From Mycobacterium sp. DL99 (GTDB taxonomy: Bacteria; Actinomycetota; Actinomycetes; Mycobacteriales; Mycobacteriaceae): DNA of 64,000 nt. The DNA lies in NCBI RefSeq assembly GCF_004762045.1, contig NZ_SJOM01000007.1, positions 1,561,969 through 1,625,968 of the forward strand, read 5' to 3'. This document shows, one piece after another, positions 53,751 to 62,972 of the stretch (position 1 is its first letter; the number at the start of each line of letters is the position of its first letter). The notes beneath the pieces were generated by a model. The model was not told the origin of the DNA and ran no database searches. It saw only the letters and a list, made by a program, of their open reading frames with translations. The position numbers and the translations under genes were made by a program.

Positions 53751-54962
53751 TCAGGCCGGGGTGAAGCTGATCGGGAGCTTGTTCGCGCCGGTGTTGCCCG
53801 AGTCGGGCATCCAGTCGGCACCGTCGAGCATCTTCGGGTCGCGGAGCCGGCGGGCCAGCAGCGGCAGCGCCTCGGCCATGTCGGCCCGGGCGACGAAGTG
53901 CCCCAGGCAGTGGTGCGCCCCGCCACCGAAACCGAAGTGCGGCTTGCGTTCCGCGGCGATGTCGAAGCCGGGCGGCCCGAACGCCCGTGGATCAGTACCG
54001 GATGACTCGCTGAACAGGTGGACGGTGGTTCCGGCGCTGATCGCCAGCCCCTGGTATTCGAAGTCCTCGGTTGCCTCGCGGGTGACCCAGCGGACCGTGG
54101 GGTTGGTCCGCATCACCTCCTCGACAGCCTTGCCGCCCAGAGTGGGGTTCTGCGCGAGCAGATCCCACTGAGCTGGGTTGTCGATGAAGCTCTGCATCGC
54201 CAGGCCCAGTTGGTTACGGGTGGTGTCATAACCGCCGAAGATCATCAGGACGAAGGCATCGCGCAGTTCGTCGGCGGACAGCCCACCATCGTTCTTCGCC
54301 TGCACCAGCGTCGTCGTGAAATCATCGCGCGGATTGGCCTCGCGGTCGGCGATCACGGCGTCGGCGTACTCGAAAAGCGTGGCCAGGGCGGCCTCGATCC
54401 GCGGCAGCTCCTGTTTGAAGGTGATGCCCATCGCCAGTCCGATGGTGGCGGACTCGCGGGCGATGACCTGCCATTCCGACTCGGGCAGCCCGAGCATGAT
54501 GGCGATGACTCGAGCGGCGTACGGGTCGGCGAACTCGCCGATGAACTCACACTCACCCTTGTCGGCGAAGGCGTCGATGAGTTCGCCTGCCAGTGCCTGA
54601 AATCGAGGTACCAGGCCTTTGATCAACCGCTTGGAGAACGCCGGGTTGAGCAGGGTACGCAGCCGTCGGTGCTCTTGGCCTTCTTTGTTCAGGATCCAGC
54701 TGTTCCACCAGTCCAGGAACGGGCCGTCGGTCACCCCATTGTGGGCCGGCCAGTGCACACTGCCCTGACGCAGGCTCGGATGGTGCATGAGCTCGCTGAC
54801 CTCGTCGTAACGCAGGACGGCGATCCCGTACTCGGTATGGGCGAACCAGCTGGATTCCCGGGCCTCGTGGACCACGGCCGAGGTGATCGAGAACGAGGGA
54901 TCGGTCACGTTCAGGCGCGGGCCCTCGGTGCCAGTGTTGGCGGTGATGGTGTTCGGAGTCAT
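53751..54962 (-). CDS. Cytochrome P450
   Basis: A 403-residue soluble bacterial P450. The I-helix oxygen-activation segment is MIFGGYDTTRNQ near 245, the ExxR is EEVMRTNP near 282, and the heme loop FGFGGGAHHCLG has the Cys ligand near 351. The presumed electron donor is the FMN/2Fe-2S reductase encoded in the same operon. In M. smegmatis a P450 next to a GntR regulator (PipA/PipR) is known for piperidine and pyrrolidine use, and morpholine P450 genes lie next to a GS-like gene. The same gene classes occur here, so amine hydroxylation is the likely role. Confidence 0.93.
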   Translation of the reverse strand: MTPNTITANTGTEGPRLNVTDPSFSITSAVVHEARESSWFAHTEYGIAVLRYDEVSELMHHPSLRQGSVHWPAHNGVTDGPFLDWWNSWILNKEGQEHRRLRTLLNPAFSKRLIKGLVPRFQALAGELIDAFADKGECEFIGEFADPYAARVIAIMLGLPESEWQVIARESATIGLAMGITFKQELPRIEAALATLFEYADAVIADREANPRDDFTTTLVQAKNDGGLSADELRDAFVLMIFGGYDTTRNQLGLAMQSFIDNPAQWDLLAQNPTLGGKAVEEVMRTNPTVRWVTREATEDFEYQGLAISAGTTVHLFSESSGTDPRAFGPPGFDIAAERKPHFGFGGGAHHCLGHFVARADMAEALPLLARRLRDPKMLDGADWMPDSGNTGANKLPISFTPA

Positions 54963-55000
54963 GGTGACTCTCCTTTGGAGATCGTAATCTGGCTGGTCGG

Positions 55001-56509
55001 CTAAACAGGCTGCGCCACAACGGGTTTATCCGGTGAGGTAGCCGGCCCCGGGATCGCGTCGGCGTGCGGCGTGGTGCCGTTGGAATGGGAGCGGACGATG
55101 GCCATGTAGAGCAGACCCAGCCCGATGACGATGCCTGACATCAGCAGCACGATGTAGTTGTCGTACCAGGGCGCTTCGGGCGTCCGGGGCCAACAGATGT
55201 TGATGATGGCTGCCACTCCGTAGACCAGGGCGCCAACGTTGACCAGCATTCCCCATCGGCCGAGGCGGTACTTCCCACTCGGGTTCCATCCTTTGATGCG
55301 TGCCCGCAAGGCGGCGAACACGACCATCTGGAAAGCGATGTAGATGCCGACCGAACCGAAGCTGATGAGCTTGGTCAGCGCGTCGGTGGAGACGATCGAT
55401 CCGATGATGAGGGCAGCGGGGACGACCGCCGCGGCGAGCAACGCATACGGGGGCACGTGGCGTTTCTTGTCGAATCGGGCCCACAGCTTGGAGCCGACGA
55501 TCATGCCGTCACGGCCGTACGAGTAGAGCAGTCGGCTGGCTGCGGCCTGCAGGCTCAGAGCGCAGGACACGAACGAAATCAGCACGATGCAGAGCACGAT
55601 CTTGGATCCGACCGGGCCGAAGGCCGTGGCCAGCACGGTCGAGATCGGATCGACGTCCTCGCCGCGGATCACGGCGCCGATGTCCACGACCGACAGAACC
55701 AGGCTGAGGCAGACGAAAGTGGCTGCGGCGCCGCCGATGTAGATCGTTCGTCGCATCGACTTCGGGATCTGCACTCCGGGGTTGCGGACCTCCTCGGCGA
55801 CGTCACCGCAGGCCTCGAATCCGTAGTACTGGAAGACGCCGATCAGGCTGGCCGCGAGAAACGCGTAGAGGAAGCTGTGCTCGCCCTGTGCTCCGAAGCT
55901 GTCGAACAGCACGCCCAACCCGTGGTGGCGTTGCGTGAGCAACAGCCACCCGCCGACGATCAGCGCGCCGATCAACTCGGCGGTGAAGCCGAAGATCGCG
56001 AAGTAGCTCAGCATCTTGGTGCCGGTGAGATTGATGACGGTGGCCAGCAGCAGCACGATCAGTGCGCATACGACGGTGGTGTAAACCGTTGAGGTGAAAC
56101 CGAAAACGGTCGCCACGAACGGGCCAGCGCCGTAGGCCACGCCGGCGATGGTGGCCAGCAGCGCGAAGATGTACACCCACCCGGTCATCCATGCCCATTT
56201 GCGGCCCCACAGTCTGCGGGCCCACGGGTACACGCCGCCGGCGACCGGGAATTGGGCGACGATCTCGCTGAACACCAGCGCGACCAGCAGCTGGCCGACG
56301 CCGGCGATCAACAGACTCCAGATCATCGGCGGCCCGGCCGCGGCGAGCGCGAATGCGAAGACGGTGTAGATGCCGACGACCGGCGAGAGATAGGTGAAGC
56401 CGAGCGAGAAGTTGGCCCAAAGGCTCATGTCTCGCTTGAACTCGGACTGGAAGCCGAGCGCGGCGAGTTGCGCGTGGTCCTCGTCGTGCGGGTCGGGAGA
56501 TGTCGACAT
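55001..56509 (-). CDS. APC-family amine/amino-acid permease
   Basis: First gene of the minus-strand amine operon, 502 residues with about 12 transmembrane helices. APC pattern: MSLWANFSLGFTYLSPVVG at the first helix, SEIVAQFPVAGGVYPWARRLWG, and a mid motif YYGFEACGDVAEEVRNPGVQIPKSM. It presumably imports the amine or amino acid that induces the pathway. The start is uncertain: ATG 56509 is chosen, but 56539 and 56563 are also in frame and no strong ribosome site favours one. Confidence 0.9.
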   Translation of the reverse strand: MSTSPDPHDEDHAQLAALGFQSEFKRDMSLWANFSLGFTYLSPVVGIYTVFAFALAAAGPPMIWSLLIAGVGQLLVALVFSEIVAQFPVAGGVYPWARRLWGRKWAWMTGWVYIFALLATIAGVAYGAGPFVATVFGFTSTVYTTVVCALIVLLLATVINLTGTKMLSYFAIFGFTAELIGALIVGGWLLLTQRHHGLGVLFDSFGAQGEHSFLYAFLAASLIGVFQYYGFEACGDVAEEVRNPGVQIPKSMRRTIYIGGAAATFVCLSLVLSVVDIGAVIRGEDVDPISTVLATAFGPVGSKIVLCIVLISFVSCALSLQAAASRLLYSYGRDGMIVGSKLWARFDKKRHVPPYALLAAAVVPAALIIGSIVSTDALTKLISFGSVGIYIAFQMVVFAALRARIKGWNPSGKYRLGRWGMLVNVGALVYGVAAIINICWPRTPEAPWYDNYIVLLMSGIVIGLGLLYMAIVRSHSNGTTPHADAIPGPATSPDKPVVAQPV

Positions 56510-56576
56510 AGGCGGCCGGCTTTCTGTGTCAGGGGCCATGTTCAGGGGCGGGCTGTGAGGCAAGCCATAGAATTAA

Positions 56577-56605
56577 AACATAAAGGACCATAGTTCATAG
56601 TTCAA
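56577..56605 (-). promoter_or_regulatory. Promoter of the amine operon with tandem-repeat operator
   Basis: On the minus strand TTGAAC (56605-56600), a 17-bp spacer and TATGTT (56582-56577) form a good vegetative promoter. On the plus strand ATAGTTC occurs twice in tandem (56590-56596, 56597-56603), covering the spacer and the edge of the -35. This is a likely operator for the divergent GntR regulator. Confidence 0.6.
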
Positions 56606-56650
56606 GACTTATCGCGTACTATCGTCGAAATTGCCCTGGCAGGAGGAACA

Positions 56651-57403
56651 GTGGCGGTCGAACAGTTGCGCGGCCTGACCGCGGTGGGGGCTGTGTTGTC
56701 GCCGCTGGCGGGCGGCGGTCCACGCACGGATGCCGTGGTGGCGCGGATCTCTGCCGCGATCGGCCTCGGGGTGATCTCCGACGGAGAACAACTTCCGAGC
56801 GAGATCGATCTGGCCACCCAACTGGGCGTATCGACCATGACTTTGCGGGAAGCGCTGGCCATCTTGCGGGAGCAGGGGCTGGTTGTGACGAAGCGAGGTC
56901 GCGGCGGCGGAAGCTTCGTGCGTGCCTCAGCTGAAGACGTGCACACTCGATCATTGGCACTGCTGCAGGAGCTGACCGTCGAGGGGTTGCGTGATCTCGG
57001 GGACGAGCACTTCGCGGTCGCCGGTGCCACTGCGGTTCTCGCGACGCGCCGTGCCGTCGCAGCCGATATCGCCCGGCTTCGGACGCTGGCCGATCGCCTG
57101 GCGAACAGCGAGGACGCGATCTCCAGCCGTCGTGCCGACAGTCGCTTCCAGATCGAGATCGCGGTGTGTTCGCAGTCCGCTCGCCTCACCCGCACGGAGG
57201 TGAACATTCAGGCTGAGCTGGCGGCGATGGTCTGGTTGCCGCGGCTGGGGTTGGACCCCGCGGTTGAGGCGGCCACGCATCACCGTCTCGTCGACGCGAT
57301 CGAGGCCGGGGATGAGGCCGCCGCGCGATCATTGGCAGAGGAGTACGGCGCGCTGACCATCCGACGGCTCATCGGCCTGCGGATGGAGCTCGCCAGAGCA
57401 TGA
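56651..57403 (+). CDS. GntR-family (FadR/FCD type) regulator of the amine operon
   Basis: A 250-residue regulator. The winged helix lies at about 25-92 (GEQLPSEIDLATQLGVSTMTLREALAILREQGLV) and an FCD helical ligand domain at about 105-245. GTG 56651 has GGAGG 4 nt upstream. It is divergent from the permease-P450 operon with 141 bp between, containing the tandem ATAGTTC operator. The arrangement recalls PipR, the GntR regulator beside the piperidine P450 of M. smegmatis; orthology is not shown. Confidence 0.9.
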   Translation: MAVEQLRGLTAVGAVLSPLAGGGPRTDAVVARISAAIGLGVISDGEQLPSEIDLATQLGVSTMTLREALAILREQGLVVTKRGRGGGSFVRASAEDVHTRSLALLQELTVEGLRDLGDEHFAVAGATAVLATRRAVAADIARLRTLADRLANSEDAISSRRADSRFQIEIAVCSQSARLTRTEVNIQAELAAMVWLPRLGLDPAVEAATHHRLVDAIEAGDEAAARSLAEEYGALTIRRLIGLRMELARA

Positions 57404-57479
57404 GACCGCAGATCGATCCGGCATCCTGCCGGGCGCCGGTGCCGAGGCTGACGCCGATACAGACGGAAGGGCATTCGAG

Positions 57480-58235
57480 ATGATGGCGAACGGAACGGAC
57501 GGGTCGTTTCGCGCCGAGAACGGCGATGCGGCGCTCGAGTTGGTGTCCGCGGCGGTGACCTCACTCGTCGAGGACATCTTCGCCTCGCTGAGCACGGTCG
57601 CAGTCGCAACCCGTGCACTGTGGGACCGCATCGAAGACTCGGGTGCCAGGCCGACCTCGACTGACCTCGCGGCGCTCCGCGACCCGGTGATCGCCGAATT
57701 GCATCGGCAAGCGCATTTGGTGAATGGGGTCGGATTCGTCGTCGCAGACAGCGCGTTGGCCGACGTCCCTCGGTACCTCGAGTGGTGGCAGCCAAATCCC
57801 AAAACCGGTGGAGAGGCACAACGCCTCGAACTGGATCTCAATCCGGGCAGCGAGTACTTCTACGACTACTCCACGATGGAGTGGTATTCCGTGCCCCGCG
57901 ATCGCGGCACCCGGTGGGTGTACGGGCCGTACCTGGACTACACCGGCGTCGATCTGTACGTGTGTACGTTCGCCGTCCCGGTGACCTCCGAGCGTGGGGA
58001 ATTCATCGGCGTGGCAGGCGCCGATGTGCCGGTAGCCCGACTGGATGCCGCCCTGTTGCCGACATTCGCGGCGCATCGCACGCCGCTGGCCCTTACCAAC
58101 TCGGAGGGCCGGGTGATCGTCGCCAACGACGCCGAGCACGTCGCTGGATCCAAGCTGGAGAACCCGAGTTCTGCCACGGCGCTGCCGGTTTCGGCGACGC
58201 CATGGTCGTTGGTGTCGCTGAGCGGCCACCAGTAA
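57480..58235 (+). CDS. Cytosolic Cache-domain protein
   Basis: A 251-residue protein with the ligand-binding Cache/PAS-like fold normally found in extracellular sensors. It shows VGFVVADSALADVPRYLEWW, FYDYSTMEWYSVPRDRGTRWVYGPYLDYTGVDLYVCTFAVPV and the typical FIGVAGADVPVARL. There is no signal peptide, membrane helix or output domain. It lies 76 bp after the GntR gene in the same direction, so it may bind the amine or a metabolite inside the cell and work with the regulator. ATGs at 57480 and 57483 are both possible. Confidence 0.78.
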   Translation: MMANGTDGSFRAENGDAALELVSAAVTSLVEDIFASLSTVAVATRALWDRIEDSGARPTSTDLAALRDPVIAELHRQAHLVNGVGFVVADSALADVPRYLEWWQPNPKTGGEAQRLELDLNPGSEYFYDYSTMEWYSVPRDRGTRWVYGPYLDYTGVDLYVCTFAVPVTSERGEFIGVAGADVPVARLDAALLPTFAAHRTPLALTNSEGRVIVANDAEHVAGSKLENPSSATALPVSATPWSLVSLSGHQ

Positions 58236-58261
58236 CTGGCCGGCTGATCGGTTGCGCCGGC

Positions 58262-61200
58262 TCAGTGGACCAGGCAGTCCGTATGGCGAAGGAGTAGCGC
58301 GAGTTCGGCGAGTATGGCCGCCCCTCGGGCAACGTCGATGACGCTGTCGCGGCCCAGTTCGGCGCGCATCTGGTCGAACCGCGCCAGCGCTGTCGCCGCG
58401 CCGTGACGCCACACGCGAAGTGCTTCGTCGGGATCGGCGGCCAGACTCAGAACCGTGGCCGTCAGCTGATGATGGGTATCGGCGAACTGGTCGCGTATGG
58501 AGCTGGCGCCCATGGCATCCCACCAGGTCGATGTGGTGTGGGCCTGCAGTCCGCGTTCGATCCAGTCCAGGTCGAGTTGGTCATCGATCGCCAGGAACAC
58601 ACCAGCCACGACAGTGATATCTACGCCCATTCTGGTGGCTGTGCGGCTGAGGTCGAATGAGTCCGGGCGCAGTCGCGGCCAACGGTCGTCGAAGTCATGG
58701 CGGTGGTGGTACAGGGTGTCGACATGTCGCCGGTAGTGCGCGATGGTGGTGCCGATGTCGAGGTTCCCGCGGTGGCGGCGCAGCAAGCGTCCCGCGGTGT
58801 GCTCGATGAAGTGCTGCACCGAGTGAAGTGCAACCGTGCGCTGCCCTGCGCCGCCGGCAGTCTGTTCCAGCGCCTCGCGCCACATCTCATCGACCCGGAA
58901 GAGATGCCGCACGACGGTGTAGGCCGCTGCAACCGTCGGTGTGGGTACCCCGAGGCGTTCGTCGAGTTGATAGATCAGGCCGGGACCGACGTGGTTGATC
59001 AGGTCGTCGGCGATTTGGGTGGCCACGATCTCCCTGGCAAGCCGATGGCAAGCGATGTCGGAGTCGAGGTTGATGCGGAACGGTGTGGGGAAGTAGTCGC
59101 GCAAGGCGGTGGAGAAGATCGGGTCGTCGGGTACCGCGGAGTCCAGCAGTTCGTCGCGCACGACATTCTTGGAATGAGCCAGCAGCACCGCGATCTCCGG
59201 ACGTGTCAATCCGCGGCCCGCGCGAGTGCGTGAGACGAGTTCGGCTCTGGTGGGCAGCATTTCGGCGGTACGGCGGATACCGGAGACCTGCTCGAGATTC
59301 TCGATCAGGCGTTCGTGGCGGTTGAGCAGCTGAGCTGCTTGCGCTTCGGCCAGACTGATGGCCAGAACCTGGTTCTCGCAGCCGCTGAGGACCGCTGCGG
59401 CGACCTCGTCCTGGCAGTCGGCCAACAACTCGTCGCGCGCGGCAGCGCTGATGCGCTCCGAGCGTAGGGCCGACTGCAGGGCGACCTTGAGGTTGACCTC
59501 GCGGTCGGAGGAGGCCACGCCCGCGGCGTTGTCGATGAAATCGGCGTTGATGCGGCCCCCGGCCAAAGCGTATTCAATGCGGGCACGTTGCGTCAGCCCG
59601 AGGTTTCCGCCCTCGCCGATCACGGTCACCCGCAGCTGGTCGGCATTGATGCGGATGGCGTCGTTCGCCGGATCTGCTGCATCGGTGTTGTTTTCGCGCG
59701 CGGACTTCACGTAGGTGCCGATGCCGCCGTTCCACAGCAGATCCGCATCGGCGGTGAGGATGGCCCGGATGACTTCGTTGGGGGCGACGGTTTCGGCAGT
59801 GATGTCGAGTACCGCGCGGGCCGACGCGGGCAGATCGATTCGTTTGGCGTTGCGCGACCAGACCCCACCGCCCGGGGACAGGGCGGTGCGGTCGTAGTCG
59901 TCCCAGCTGCTCACTGGCATAGCGGCCAATCGTGTTCGCTCGGCGTAGCCGGCCCGTGGGTCGGGATCCGGGTCGATGAAGATGTGGCGGTGATCGAAGG
60001 CCGCCACCAGTTTGAGGTTGGGAGACAACAGCATTCCGTTGCCGAAGACGTCACCTGACATGTCGCCGATACCTACGACGGTGATGGGATCGACGTTGGC
60101 ATCGCGGCCGAGGTCGGCGAAGTGCGCGCGGACCGACACCCATGCTCCGCGGGCGGTGATGCCCATCTTCTTGTGGTCGTATCCCGTAGAACCACCAGAT
60201 GCGAACGCGTCTCCCAACCAGAATCCGCGGTTTACCGCCAGCTCGTTGGCGGCATCAGAGAATCGGGCGGTGCCCTTGTCAGCAGCCACCACCAGGTAGG
60301 TGTCGTTTCCGCCGTAGGTGACGGTGTGTTCGGGCGGGCAGACACGATCCCCGAGGAGGTTGTCGGTGAGGTCGAGCAGGCCGGCGACGAAGGTGCGGTA
60401 GCACTGTTCGGCGCTGACCATCGGGTTCTTGCGCACGAATGCGCCCTTGGCGCCGACCGGCACGATCGGTGAGTTCTTCACGGTCTGGGTCTTCATCAGC
60501 CCAAGGACTTCGGTGCGGTAGTCCTCAGGTCGGTCAGAGAGTCGAAGCCCGCCGCGCGCGACCGGTCCACTGCGGGCGTGGATCCCTTCGACGTCCTCGC
60601 TGTCGACGAAGATCTCTCGGAACGGAACGATTGGTCCGCGCGGATGGAGCATCGAGGAGTCGATCAGAAACGAGGCGTAGCGTTTGGGCAGGCCGTCGGG
60701 GCCACGCTGAAACCAGTTGGTGCGCAACGTCGCTGACACGAACGAGGCGAATGCCCGCAGAATCCGGTCCTCGTCCACCGACGTGGTCGCCTCGATCAGG
60801 CTCTCCAAGCGACGCTGTACGTCGGCCACCTGCGATTCCCGATCGCACAACTGCGGGTCGAACCGTGCCGCGAACAGGTCGACCAGGGTCGCAACGAATT
60901 CGGTGTGATCCGTCAAGGTGTCGAGGACGTAGCTGTCCGACATGGCCAGCCCCGCTTGGCGCATGAACCGGCTGGCCGAGCGCACCAGGACGACCTCGCG
61001 CCACGCGATGCCCGCCGAAATGACCAGGCGCGCATAGTCATCGATCGGGAATCCATGGGCGCTGCGCGCAGCGAACGCGTCGGCCACCTTGTTCTCGGTA
61101 CTGGCGCGCCACTTGTCCGGGGCAACGAAATCGAATACCGACACGGTCAACGGATAACCGGGGGCGGCGACTGAATGCTGAGCCGCTACCTGCAGACCGA

Positions 61201-61405
61201 AATGCTCGAACAGTGCGCAGGCCTCGGTCAGCAACGGCGCCGGGTCCGCCCAGACGACCACCGCGCGGGGTGTCTCTGCCACGCCAGAGTCGACGAAGAA
61301 CATCTGTTCGCGCGGCGGCGTGTCCGACGACTGCATCCGGTTGAGCGCATCGGCGATCGCGTCGGTATCAAGTCGCCCGGCGGTGGCGACGTCACAACCC
61401 ATCAC
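58262..61405 (-). CDS. NAD-dependent glutamate dehydrogenase, 115-kDa class
   Basis: Oxidatively deaminates glutamate to 2-oxoglutarate and ammonia, feeding nitrogen and carbon from amine breakdown. It has 1047 residues, matching the 115-kDa class; the mycobacterial 180-kDa enzyme has about 1600 and an N-terminal ACT-rich part, which is missing here. The catalytic region is clear: VARGGLRLSDRPEDYRTEVLGLMKTQTVKNSPIVPVGAKGAF, TVVGIGDMSGDVFGNGML (NAD site) and LWNGGIGTYVK. GTG 61405 or ATG 61402 starts it. It is divergent from gabT. Confidence 0.9.
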   Translation of the reverse strand: MMGCDVATAGRLDTDAIADALNRMQSSDTPPREQMFFVDSGVAETPRAVVVWADPAPLLTEACALFEHFGLQVAAQHSVAAPGYPLTVSVFDFVAPDKWRASTENKVADAFAARSAHGFPIDDYARLVISAGIAWREVVLVRSASRFMRQAGLAMSDSYVLDTLTDHTEFVATLVDLFAARFDPQLCDRESQVADVQRRLESLIEATTSVDEDRILRAFASFVSATLRTNWFQRGPDGLPKRYASFLIDSSMLHPRGPIVPFREIFVDSEDVEGIHARSGPVARGGLRLSDRPEDYRTEVLGLMKTQTVKNSPIVPVGAKGAFVRKNPMVSAEQCYRTFVAGLLDLTDNLLGDRVCPPEHTVTYGGNDTYLVVAADKGTARFSDAANELAVNRGFWLGDAFASGGSTGYDHKKMGITARGAWVSVRAHFADLGRDANVDPITVVGIGDMSGDVFGNGMLLSPNLKLVAAFDHRHIFIDPDPDPRAGYAERTRLAAMPVSSWDDYDRTALSPGGGVWSRNAKRIDLPASARAVLDITAETVAPNEVIRAILTADADLLWNGGIGTYVKSARENNTDAADPANDAIRINADQLRVTVIGEGGNLGLTQRARIEYALAGGRINADFIDNAAGVASSDREVNLKVALQSALRSERISAAARDELLADCQDEVAAAVLSGCENQVLAISLAEAQAAQLLNRHERLIENLEQVSGIRRTAEMLPTRAELVSRTRAGRGLTRPEIAVLLAHSKNVVRDELLDSAVPDDPIFSTALRDYFPTPFRINLDSDIACHRLAREIVATQIADDLINHVGPGLIYQLDERLGVPTPTVAAAYTVVRHLFRVDEMWREALEQTAGGAGQRTVALHSVQHFIEHTAGRLLRRHRGNLDIGTTIAHYRRHVDTLYHHRHDFDDRWPRLRPDSFDLSRTATRMGVDITVVAGVFLAIDDQLDLDWIERGLQAHTTSTWWDAMGASSIRDQFADTHHQLTATVLSLAADPDEALRVWRHGAATALARFDQMRAELGRDSVIDVARGAAILAELALLLRHTDCLVH

Positions 61406-61481
61406 AGTCTCTCCATTCGGCGTCCCGCTATTCGAGGCTCACAGTGTCGAGGACCCCGCCGGCGATCTGGAATATCCAACA

Positions 61482-61509
61482 TGGACAACCAATCGCATGA
61501 AATTGTCCA
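61482..61509. promoter_or_regulatory. Dyad between the divergent glutamate dehydrogenase and gabT genes
   Basis: TGGACAA (61482-61488) and TTGTCCA (61503-61509) are perfect 7-bp inverted repeats with a 14-bp spacer (centres 21 bp apart, two helical turns). They lie in the 174-bp intergenic region and are a plausible shared operator. Confidence 0.45.
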
Positions 61510-61579
61510 AGCGGGCGATGGGTGTTCGCGCGAGGTGATTCATAGGCTGACGCCCACATCGACGGAAGGAACGAGCGAG

Positions 61580-62938
61580 ATGACGATGCTCGACACAGTG
61601 GTCGGCGGTCCGGAACTGCGCCAGGAACGCCGACTGGTTACTGAGGTGCCCGGGCCGCGCTCCCGCGAACTGGCTGCGCGCCGCGCCGGCGCCCTGCCCG
61701 CGGGACTGGCCAGCAGCGCGCCGATCTACGCGGCCGGCGCCGGCGGCGGGGTGATCGTCGACGTTGACGGCAACTCGTTCATCGACATGGGCAGCGGCAT
61801 CGCCGTCACCACCGTGGGCAACGCCGCGCCGGCCGTCGTCGCGCGCGCCGCCGATCAGCTGGCCCGCTACACCCACACCTGCTTCCTGGCCACCCCGTAC
61901 GAGCCCTACATCGAGGTCGCCGAAAGGCTCAACCAACTCGCCCCCGGAACACACGAGAAACGCACCGCACTGTTCAACACGGGCAGCGAAGCGGTGGAGA
62001 ACGCCGTCAAGTACGCCCGCGCCGCCACGGGCAGGTCGGCGGTCGTGGTGTTCGACCATGCCTTCCACGGTCGTTCGCTGCTGACGATGACCATGACCGC
62101 CAAGAACCAGCCCTACAAGCACAGCTTCGGGCCGTTCGCCCCCGAGGTGTATCGCGCGCCGATGGCCTACCCGTACCGCTGGCCGTCCGGTCCGGACAAT
62201 TGCGCCGCCGAGGCGTTCAGCCAGTTCGCCCACCTGATCGACGCCCAGATCGGCGCCGATGCGGTGGCCTGCGTCGTGGTGGAACCCATCCAGGGCGAAG
62301 GCGGATTCATCGTTCCCGCCGAGGGATTCCTGCCCGCGGTGGCCGACTTCTGCCGCGACCGCGGCATCTTGTTGGTCGCCGACGAGGTGCAGGCCGGAAT
62401 TGCCCGCACCGGAACGTGGTTCGCCAGTGAGCATGACGGTTTGGTGCCCGACATGATCGTCACCGCCAAAGGCCTGGCCGGTGGCATGCCGCTGGCGGCG
62501 GTCACCGGGCGCGCCGACGTCATGGACGCCGCGCATCCCGGCGGGATCGGAGGCACCTACAGCGGCAATCCGGTGGCCTGCGCGGCCGCCCTGGGCGTCT
62601 TTGACGAGATCGAGGACCATCGATTGCTCGACCGCGCGCAAGCCATCGGCGACATTCTGGTGCGCGAACTGCGCGGAATCGCGGGCACGACAGACGTTCT
62701 CGGCGACATCCGCGGCCGCGGCGCCATGATCGCCGCCGAACTCGTCGTTTCCGGCACCCGCACCCCCAATCGCGATGCCGTGGCCGCGGTCAGCCGCCAC
62801 TGCCTGGACAACGGCGTGCTCACGCTGACCGCCGGAACGTTCGGCAATGTACTGCGCTTCCTGCCGCCGCTGTCGATCTCCGATGACCTCCTCATCGAGG
62901 CAATGGGGGTCGTACGCGACGCCTTTGCCGCGCTTTAA
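61580..62938 (+). CDS. 4-aminobutyrate (or 5-aminovalerate) aminotransferase, GabT-like
   Basis: A class III PLP aminotransferase of 452 residues. It shows LFNTGSEAVENAVKYARA (PLP-phosphate loop), the aromatic FDHAFHGRSLLTM, VVVEPIQGEGGF, the Asp of LLVADEVQAGIARTG and the PLP Lys in TAKGLAGGMPLAAV. It converts GABA or 5-aminovalerate to the semialdehyde with 2-oxoglutarate as acceptor. AAGGA lies about 9 nt before ATG 61580; the upstream open frame to 61175 is rejected. It is followed by the glutaryl-CoA dehydrogenase gene, which favours a 5-aminovalerate/glutarate route. Confidence 0.9.
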   Translation: MTMLDTVVGGPELRQERRLVTEVPGPRSRELAARRAGALPAGLASSAPIYAAGAGGGVIVDVDGNSFIDMGSGIAVTTVGNAAPAVVARAADQLARYTHTCFLATPYEPYIEVAERLNQLAPGTHEKRTALFNTGSEAVENAVKYARAATGRSAVVVFDHAFHGRSLLTMTMTAKNQPYKHSFGPFAPEVYRAPMAYPYRWPSGPDNCAAEAFSQFAHLIDAQIGADAVACVVVEPIQGEGGFIVPAEGFLPAVADFCRDRGILLVADEVQAGIARTGTWFASEHDGLVPDMIVTAKGLAGGMPLAAVTGRADVMDAAHPGGIGGTYSGNPVACAAALGVFDEIEDHRLLDRAQAIGDILVRELRGIAGTTDVLGDIRGRGAMIAAELVVSGTRTPNRDAVAAVSRHCLDNGVLTLTAGTFGNVLRFLPPLSISDDLLIEAMGVVRDAFAAL

Positions 62939-62972
62939 CCTCACCCACCGAATCTCGCCTAGGAGTTCCCTC

